Assembly (NCBI GenBank): GCA_002438075.1
Contig: DJSQ01000175.1
Coordinates: 1 to 20,035 of the forward strand
Length of the DNA: 20,035 bases
Origin: Clostridiales bacterium UBA6330
Lineage (GTDB): Bacteria > Bacillota > Clostridia > Oscillospirales > CAG-272
Direction of reading: 5' to 3'
Shown one piece after another: positions 15,765-20,035 of the stretch. Position numbers and translations under genes: made by a program. Positions within the stretch are counted from its first letter, which is position 1; each line of letters starts with the position of its first letter. The notes under the pieces are model-generated. The model made no database searches, was not told the origin of the DNA, and saw only the letters and a list, made by a program, of their open reading frames with translations.

Positions 15765-16580
15765 ATGAAGTATCTGCTGTTTGATCGGCTTTCGGGGGAA
15801 GAGACGCTGAAGGTGCGGCACAATGTGACCGACCTGTTTGTGGAGTCGGACCACCATGACTACCATCCGCACTGCGAAATCTACTACAACAACAGCACGC
15901 AGGAGCAGGCATATCTCATCAACAATCAACTCATCCACAGCACCACGCCCACGGTGGTGCTCCTGTCTCCGTTCGCCATTCACAACATGACCCCGCAGCA
16001 GAAGGGTGTTCCCTTTGAGAGCTGGGTCCTGCATTTCCGCAGTGCAACGGTGGAGCGGGTGGGGGACGAGCTGCCATCGGACTGGCGTGCGTGCCTTTCC
16101 AACTGTGTTTTCCCTCTGACCGAGGAGCAGAATCGGCGGCTGTTTCCCATCTTCTCCCGTATCTGTGCACCGGAGAACAGCGAGCGCGAGAACCGCGCAT
16201 GGTTTTTCCTGTTTCTGACCATGCTGTTTGAAATGGTCCCCGCCGAGAGCCGCATTCACGCAGGGGAGTCGGACTTTTTCATCAGCAACATCCTCAGCTA
16301 TATTTACGCGAACATTGCGTCCATTCGGTCGACGAAGGACCTCTGCGTCCGCTACCATTGCAGTCAAAGCACGCTGGACCGCAACTTTCACCGCTATCTG
16401 GGGCTTTCCCCGCATCGGATTATCGTTGACTGCCGCACGGCGCGGGCGATTGACTATCTGAAAAACACCGCGCTTCCCATTGCGCGCATCGCCGAGCTGT
16501 GCGGATTTACCACCGAATACTACTTTTACGTCTTTTTCAAGGGTCAGACAGGCAAAACACCGTCACAGGTTCGGAAATAG
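15765..16580 (+). CDS. AraC-family transcriptional regulator
   Basis: 271 residues from the ATG at 15765, chosen for AGGAG at 15754-15758 with 6-nt spacing; in-frame ATGs upstream lie before or at the promoter. The N-terminal half has a cupin-like sensor region with 'YHPHCEIYY' and 'VVLLSPFAIHNM', the strands that in AraC/RhaS-type regulators hold an effector, often a sugar. The C-terminus (about 175-271) is a two-helix-turn-helix AraC DNA-binding domain: 'IRSTKDLCVRYHCSQSTLDRNF' as the first, 'PIARIAELCGFTTEYYFYVFFK' as the second, then the family signature 'TGKTPSQVRK'. It is divergent from the - strand surface-protein operon, the arrangement of a local sugar-responsive activator. It ends 23 bases from the convergent lipoprotein gene with no clear terminator between. 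Confidence 0.9.
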   Translation: MKYLLFDRLSGEETLKVRHNVTDLFVESDHHDYHPHCEIYYNNSTQEQAYLINNQLIHSTTPTVVLLSPFAIHNMTPQQKGVPFESWVLHFRSATVERVGDELPSDWRACLSNCVFPLTEEQNRRLFPIFSRICAPENSERENRAWFFLFLTMLFEMVPAESRIHAGESDFFISNILSYIYANIASIRSTKDLCVRYHCSQSTLDRNFHRYLGLSPHRIIVDCRTARAIDYLKNTALPIARIAELCGFTTEYYFYVFFKGQTGKTPSQVRK

Positions 16581-16603
16581 GGCAGACCGTCAAACGGCGC
16601 GCC

Positions 16604-18367
16604 TTACCGTTTCCCCGCCATCGGAATTTCCAGCGTCACGTCACCGCCCTCGTCTCCTGCACACCAATATTTGGTGAGGAAGGACTTGAGATAGCGGTTG
16701 ACGGTGAACGCCATCCGCTCATCGCGCTTGGCGGAGGAGCAGGGGAGGAACGCATAGTCGGGAGCAATCAGCCGATAAATCTCCTCGGTGGAGTTCTCCC
16801 GCCGCGGCTCGTAAATATTCGGGTTGGTTTTGCCGATGCCGTGGTGCGAAATCTGCACGTAGTCGCATTTCAGCGTCTCCCCGTATCGGGCGCACATCTC
16901 ATCGCAGGCGGTTTTCACCGTGTCACCCATGAAGAAGAACGTGGTCTCCTCCACCGTGAAAATGGCAACCATTGTTTCGGTGTTGTAGTCGCCCTTTTTC
17001 TGCGCGGTGGGTGTGGTGTCCGGCTCATTCGGGATGGTTTCGGGCATAAAGTCGCAGATGGTGTAAAGAATATCGATTTTTGCGTCCGCAAAAACGTACT
17101 GCTGACCTGCAAGCGGCTTGTAGAAAACGGCGTTCGGGTAATAGGTGCGGAGCGTGGTTGTGTGCGTCAGAATCGCACCGTTTTCGGTGTTGCAATAGCC
17201 GATCATGCTGTTCGTCAGGCACTGATTTGCCATAAAGGACTCCACCGTAATGCTGCTGTCGTCCGCGTAATTCTCCGCAAACCGAATCAGTGCGCCGATG
17301 TGGTCACCGTGATAGTGCGAGATGAACCACGTGGCAATGCGGATGTGCGCGGGGTCGGGCGCGTTGGCTTTCAGAAAATCGTAAATTTCCTTTGCCGCCG
17401 CATTGCTCTTGTAGCCGCCGTCAACGATGATAAACCGACCGTCCGAGAGACGGAAGATGTAGCCCATTCCCTCGTTCTGATTGGTGCCGGACGCATCCAG
17501 CTGTTTGACCAGCGGCGTGCAGATCGCTTGGCTTTCTCCGTCGGTCGGCGGCAGGGTGTAGGTGCGGGAGGTGAAGAGCCTTGCCTCGGAGGAATGCCCG
17601 ATGCGGGAGGCGTACAGCACCGCACCGTCCGATGCCGTATAGGTGCGGAAGTCGTTGTCCGCGCGGTTGGTTCGGCTCACCTCGGTGTAGCCCGCAGCGG
17701 CGAGCCCGTCACACCAGGCGGAAAACCCGTCTGCGGTGACGTTCCGACAGATGACCTGATACAGTCGGTCGGAGCAGTCATACAGCCCCTCGCACCGACT
17801 TCCGACAAGCACGGGAACCGTTCCTGCGTCCCGTCGGCATTCCGCAACCGGAACCGCAAAGCTGTCGGAGGAGGAAACGGTCAGAGCGCCGTTTTGATAA
17901 TAGGAAGAAAGTCGCTCCGTCAGTGCCGTCACCGCCTCGTCCAGGATACGGTCGTTGTAGGCGGTGAGGTAGCAGTCCCCGTTGGCGAGGGTGAAGCGGT
18001 AGCCGAAGTAGGCACCGCCATCGGGCAGTCCCGCCGCGTCCGTCCCGCTTGCGTTGCGTACAAAGAGTCGGATACCGTCGGCAGGTGCCGCCTTCGGTGC
18101 GGCGATCGGCGGGCGAACCCCCGTAACGGTTTCAATGGCGTCGGCAATTGCCCCGCCCGTGCTGTCCTCGGCAACCACCGTAACATATGCGGTGCCGTCT
18201 TTGACCAGTGTCAGCATTTTCTCTGCTTCTCCTTCTTCCGATGTGTGCGATGTTTCCGTTCCCGATCCGCCCGATGTATTCGCGGACCCGCTCCCGCAGG
18301 CACCGAGAAAGACCAGCATTCCCGCGGCGAGGAACGGAAGCAGGACCCTTTTCCTGAAGTTGAACAT
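16604..18367 (-). CDS. Metallo-beta-lactamase-fold hydrolase lipoprotein with N-terminal accessory domains
   Basis: 587 residues with lipobox L-G-A-C (Cys24) and a Gly/Ser/Thr-rich linker to about 48. Residues about 50-155 ('LVKDGTAYVTVV', 'AIADAIETVTGVRPPI', 'YFGYRFTLANGDCYL', then a helix) resemble the noncatalytic domain that precedes the barrel in beta-hexosaminidase/alpha-glucuronidase-type glycosidases. Residues about 185-270 ('LYQVICRNVTADGFSAWCDGLAAAGYTEV', 'NDFRTYT') form a second small domain I cannot name. The catalytic part has 'FIIVDGG', His351-Tyr-His-Gly-Asp-His356, 'FFMGDT' (Asp482) and 'QISHHG' (His508/509), a complete dinuclear metal site of the ComEC/MBL type. It would act outside the membrane; substrate unknown. 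The ribosome site AAGGAG (18376-18381) and promoter at 18402-18430 are upstream. Confidence 0.82.
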   Translation of the reverse strand: MFNFRKRVLLPFLAAGMLVFLGACGSGSANTSGGSGTETSHTSEEGEAEKMLTLVKDGTAYVTVVAEDSTGGAIADAIETVTGVRPPIAAPKAAPADGIRLFVRNASGTDAAGLPDGGAYFGYRFTLANGDCYLTAYNDRILDEAVTALTERLSSYYQNGALTVSSSDSFAVPVAECRRDAGTVPVLVGSRCEGLYDCSDRLYQVICRNVTADGFSAWCDGLAAAGYTEVSRTNRADNDFRTYTASDGAVLYASRIGHSSEARLFTSRTYTLPPTDGESQAICTPLVKQLDASGTNQNEGMGYIFRLSDGRFIIVDGGYKSNAAAKEIYDFLKANAPDPAHIRIATWFISHYHGDHIGALIRFAENYADDSSITVESFMANQCLTNSMIGYCNTENGAILTHTTTLRTYYPNAVFYKPLAGQQYVFADAKIDILYTICDFMPETIPNEPDTTPTAQKKGDYNTETMVAIFTVEETTFFFMGDTVKTACDEMCARYGETLKCDYVQISHHGIGKTNPNIYEPRRENSTEEIYRLIAPDYAFLPCSSAKRDERMAFTVNRYLKSFLTKYWCAGDEGGDVTLEIPMAGKR

Positions 18368-18401
18368 ACGATTTGCTCCTTGCTTTCAATTCTTTATTGA
18401 T

Positions 18402-18430
18402 ATTGTACAACAAAGAAGCGCCGTCCGCAA
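18402..18430 (-). promoter_or_regulatory. Promoter of the MBL-fold lipoprotein gene
   Basis: Read on the - strand: -35 TTGCGG (18430-18425), a 17-bp spacer and -10 TACAAT (18407-18402). The sequence over the -35, TTTTTGCATTGC (18438-18427), recurs identically over the -35 of the divergent fucosidase promoter. Confidence 0.65.
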
Positions 18431-18497
18431 TGCAAAAACACATCGATTTTCGGGCGGAATCCTTCAATTTTCAGTCAAAAGAGGCGAAACACCGATG

Positions 18498-18538
18498 GCA
18501 GGAGGAGATCCTGCATTTCTTTTTTGCTCAAAATGCAG
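18498..18538 (+). other. Overlapping, mutually exclusive hairpins with a T-run in the divergent intergenic region
   Basis: GCAGGA (18498-18503) pairs with TCCTGC (18509-18514) and is followed by the T-rich run at 18516-18525, a terminator-like form. CTGCATTT (18511-18518) pairs with AAATGCAG (18531-18538), and this stem would break the first. The pair looks like a terminator/antiterminator switch on the + strand, but no gene or clear promoter feeds transcription into it. It may be an orphan attenuator, an sRNA end or coincidence. The remaining parts of 18368-18664 are the two promoters and operator-like repeats. Confidence 0.3.
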
Positions 18539-18594
18539 ACAGGGGCGGGTGAAGTGACGAAAAATGAAAGTCCGAGGCACCGAAAATGCCTGCT

Positions 18595-18609
18595 TTTTGC
18601 ATTGCAAAA
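18595..18609 (+). promoter_or_regulatory. Palindromic operator candidate over the fucosidase -35
   Basis: TTTTGCA-T-TGCAAAA is a perfect 7-1-7 palindrome at 18595-18609. It covers the -35 hexamer at 18602-18607, a position suited to a repressor. One half plus the centre (TTTTTGCATTGC) recurs over the -35 of the divergent promoter at 18427-18438. Confidence 0.5.
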
Positions 18610-18630
18610 CGGCGGCGCGGGTGATATAAT
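18602..18630 (+). promoter_or_regulatory. SigA-type promoter of the fucosidase gene
   Basis: -35 TTGCAA (18602-18607), a 17-bp spacer and a perfect -10 TATAAT (18625-18630). The predicted start is near 18637, giving a leader of under 30 nt that contains the ribosome site AGGAG at 18654-18658. Confidence 0.8.
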
Positions 18631-18664
18631 GACAAAAAAGGATGCAATTTGGAAGGAGATACCG

Positions 18665-19918
18665 ATGAAGGACAGCACAACCCGATTTCGGGACGCAAAA
18701 TACGGGCTGTTCGTGCACTGGGGACTGTACGCAATCCCGGGCGGCGAATGGCAGGGGGAGGACATCCCGTGCGGCTCGGAGTGGATTATGAAAAACGCGC
18801 GCATTCCGCTTCGGGAGTATCTGCGTCTGGCGGAGCGCTTCCGTCCGACCTCGTTCGATGCGCGGGCGCTTGTCCGTCGGGCAAAGGCGTGGGGGATGCG
18901 GTATGTCTGCGTCACCGCCAAGCACCATGACGGCTTTGCCATGTTCGATACCGCCGTGAGCGACCGATCGGTCATGCACACGCCATACGGAAAGGACGTG
19001 ATTCGGCAGTTTGCGGATGCGTGCGAAGCGGAAGGAATGCCCTTTTGCGTTTACTACTCGCAGTATCAGGACTGGGAGGATCCGAACGGCTTCGGAAACA
19101 CGTGGGACTACGACCCGTCAGGGCAGGATTTTCGGCGTTACTTTTACGGAAAAGCCCTGCCCCAGGTGCGGGAGCTGTTGACGGGCTACGGACGCATTGG
19201 CATGATCTGGTTCGACACGCCCTACGAGATGCCGCGCGATTTGTGTCGGGAACTGCGGGACACGGTGAAATCCTGCCAGCCTGACTGCCTGATCAACGGA
19301 CGCATCGGCTACGGCTTGGGAGATTACCGACAGGCGGCGGACAACAGCATTCCCACCTTTTCCTCCGATGCCCCGTGGGAGGTTCCCGCAACGCTGAACA
19401 GCTCGTGGGGGTACATGAAGCGCGACGGGGATTTCCGCTCGCCCGAGTCCGTTATCGAGCAGCTGGTGCAGGTCGCGGGAAAGGGCGGCAATCTGCTGCT
19501 CAATGTCGGTCCCGATGCCGACGGCGTTGTTCCGGAGGCTTCCTGCGCGGTGCTGGATGCGGTCGGCGCATGGCTTGCACGGTATGGAGAGAGCGTGTGG
19601 GAAACCGCGGCGGTACCGGACCTGCCGTATCTGCTCCCCTGGGGAAGCCTGACGTGGAGCCCTGTGCGCGGACGGCTGTATTTCCATGTGCGGAGGTATC
19701 CGCGCGTTGCGGGACGCGTTCTGCTGACCGGTCTTGTTACGCCGGTCCGCCGTGCGGTTCTGCTTTCGGACGGCAGGGAGCTGCGGTGGTCGCAGACCTA
19801 CGAGACCGCCCGTGACGAGCACCGCCTGTACGTTTTCCTCCCTCCGGAGTGCGTGGACCCGTTCGATACGGTTATCGCCGTGGAAACCGAGGGCACTCTG
19901 ACGGTGCAGAAGCTGTAG
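18665..19918 (+). CDS. Alpha-L-fucosidase, glycoside hydrolase family 29
   Basis: 417 residues from the ATG at 18665 (AGGAG 6 nt ahead); longer in-frame starts would fall at or before the promoter. GH29 signatures occur in order: 'KYGLFVHWGLYAIPGGEW' (His18-Trp-Gly), 'CVTAKHHDGFAMFD' (His87-His88), 'IGMIWFDTP' with Asp184 at the position of the catalytic nucleophile, 'LINGRIGYGLGDY' and 'GKGGNLLLNVGPDADG'. The family removes alpha-linked fucose from glycans with retention. With no signal peptide it should act in the cytoplasm on imported fucosylated oligosaccharides. At 417 residues it has the catalytic barrel and a short C-terminal sandwich with no carbohydrate-binding modules. It diverges from the MBL lipoprotein gene and shares a promoter element with it. 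The general acid is poorly conserved in GH29 and I cannot place it with certainty. Confidence 0.93.
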   Translation: MKDSTTRFRDAKYGLFVHWGLYAIPGGEWQGEDIPCGSEWIMKNARIPLREYLRLAERFRPTSFDARALVRRAKAWGMRYVCVTAKHHDGFAMFDTAVSDRSVMHTPYGKDVIRQFADACEAEGMPFCVYYSQYQDWEDPNGFGNTWDYDPSGQDFRRYFYGKALPQVRELLTGYGRIGMIWFDTPYEMPRDLCRELRDTVKSCQPDCLINGRIGYGLGDYRQAADNSIPTFSSDAPWEVPATLNSSWGYMKRDGDFRSPESVIEQLVQVAGKGGNLLLNVGPDADGVVPEASCAVLDAVGAWLARYGESVWETAAVPDLPYLLPWGSLTWSPVRGRLYFHVRRYPRVAGRVLLTGLVTPVRRAVLLSDGRELRWSQTYETARDEHRLYVFLPPECVDPFDTVIAVETEGTLTVQKL

Positions 19919-19960
19919 GATTCATTATAGCAATTTTCAGAATTGCAGGAACTGAAAAAG

Positions 19961-20030
19961 ACAATCACCCGCGGCAGTGTAGGCTCCCTTGTGTAAAGGG
20001 AGCTGTCGCCGCAGGCGACTGAGGGATTGT
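19961..20030 (+). repeat. Cloverleaf-forming extragenic repeat (MITE/REP-like)
   Basis: The ends ACAATCACCC (19961-19970) and GAGGGATTGT (20021-20030) are imperfect inverted repeats. Between them are two hairpins: GCTCCCTT (19983-19990) with AAGGGAGC (19996-20003), and GTCGCC (20005-20010) with GGCGAC (20014-20019). The whole can fold as a three-armed cloverleaf. I recognise the CTCCCTT...AAGGGAG / GTCGCC...GGCGAC pattern as a common dispersed element of Oscillospiraceae-type genomes. It lies just after the fucosidase gene and may continue past the window. The stretch 19919-19960 also has a small GCAATT/AATTGC hairpin (19930-19946) with no T-run. Confidence 0.75.
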
Positions 20031-20035
20031 TTTCC

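Noticed and set aside
16581..16603. Terminator between the convergent AraC-family and MBL genes
   Set aside because: Only a 4-bp CCGT/ACGG stem with no T-run is present.
16499..18400. 633-codon + strand frame opposite the MBL-fold lipoprotein
   Set aside because: It starts inside the AraC-family gene, shows no protein-family features, and the opposite strand encodes a complete HxHxDH metal site.
18430..18552. 40-codon + strand frame starting MQKHIDF in the divergent intergenic region
   Set aside because: No ribosome site; its start codon lies in the -35 region of the MBL gene promoter, and the frame covers the hairpins at 18498-18538. It does not carry the small-protein family pattern.
1..20035. 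CRISPR arrays, tRNA or rRNA genes, transposases or phage genes
   Set aside because: No regularly spaced repeats, cloverleaf tRNA signatures with CCA-type ends, rRNA segments or recombinase motifs were seen on either strand.

Overview
The window looks like chromosomal DNA of a gut-type, low-to-mid GC Gram-positive anaerobe in Clostridia (Oscillospiraceae or a relative). The evidence is: strong AGGAG ribosome sites, lipobox-type Sec signal peptides, a TTGnnn-17-TATAAT promoter style, secreted proteins with the clostridial YG-x-x-AQ C-terminal module, and a cloverleaf-forming extragenic repeat at the right edge of a kind I associate with these genomes. No phage, IS, CRISPR, tRNA or rRNA is visible. 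The theme is carbohydrate (probably host-glycan) capture and breakdown.

Layout. (A) 1-6543, + strand: the tail of a probable GH38 alpha-mannosidase, then a solute-binding lipoprotein, a large two-part beta-helix lipoprotein, a secreted protein of unknown function, a 37-aa small protein and an intrinsic terminator. (B) 6564-8029, + strand: a sugar isomerase/epimerase-like TIM barrel translationally coupled to a HAD phosphatase, closed by a very strong hairpin at 8110-8158. (C) 15558 down to 8179, - strand: a secreted beta-helix protein, a second solute-binding lipoprotein, a 45-aa small protein related to the first one, a wall-spanning beta-helix protein with a Cys-containing C-terminal anchor, an FAD-dependent oxidoreductase and a PHP phosphoesterase, with tight spacing that suggests one operon. 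(D) 15765-16580, + strand: an AraC-family regulator divergent from C and the best candidate for its controller. (E) 18367-16604, - strand: a metallo-beta-lactamase-fold lipoprotein. (F) 18665-19918, + strand: a cytoplasmic GH29 alpha-L-fucosidase. E and F diverge from a 297-bp region whose two promoters share a 12-mer over their -35 boxes.

How the parts may work together (inference): beta-helix and solute-binding surface proteins hold or capture glycans outside, imported oligosaccharides are trimmed by cytoplasmic mannosidase and fucosidase, and the isomerase, HAD, PHP and FAD enzymes process the sugars. No ABC permease is in the window, so the two binding proteins are orphans here.

The most unusual element is the pair of small proteins (6366-6479 and 12331-12468). 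They share an ungapped pattern P-x-A-S-[IL]-L-x5-D-[VI]-L-T-x-S, and each sits in a separate cassette with a solute-binding lipoprotein and beta-helix surface proteins. The first small protein also shares its C-terminal LPI-x-W tail with the neighbouring beta-helix lipoprotein.
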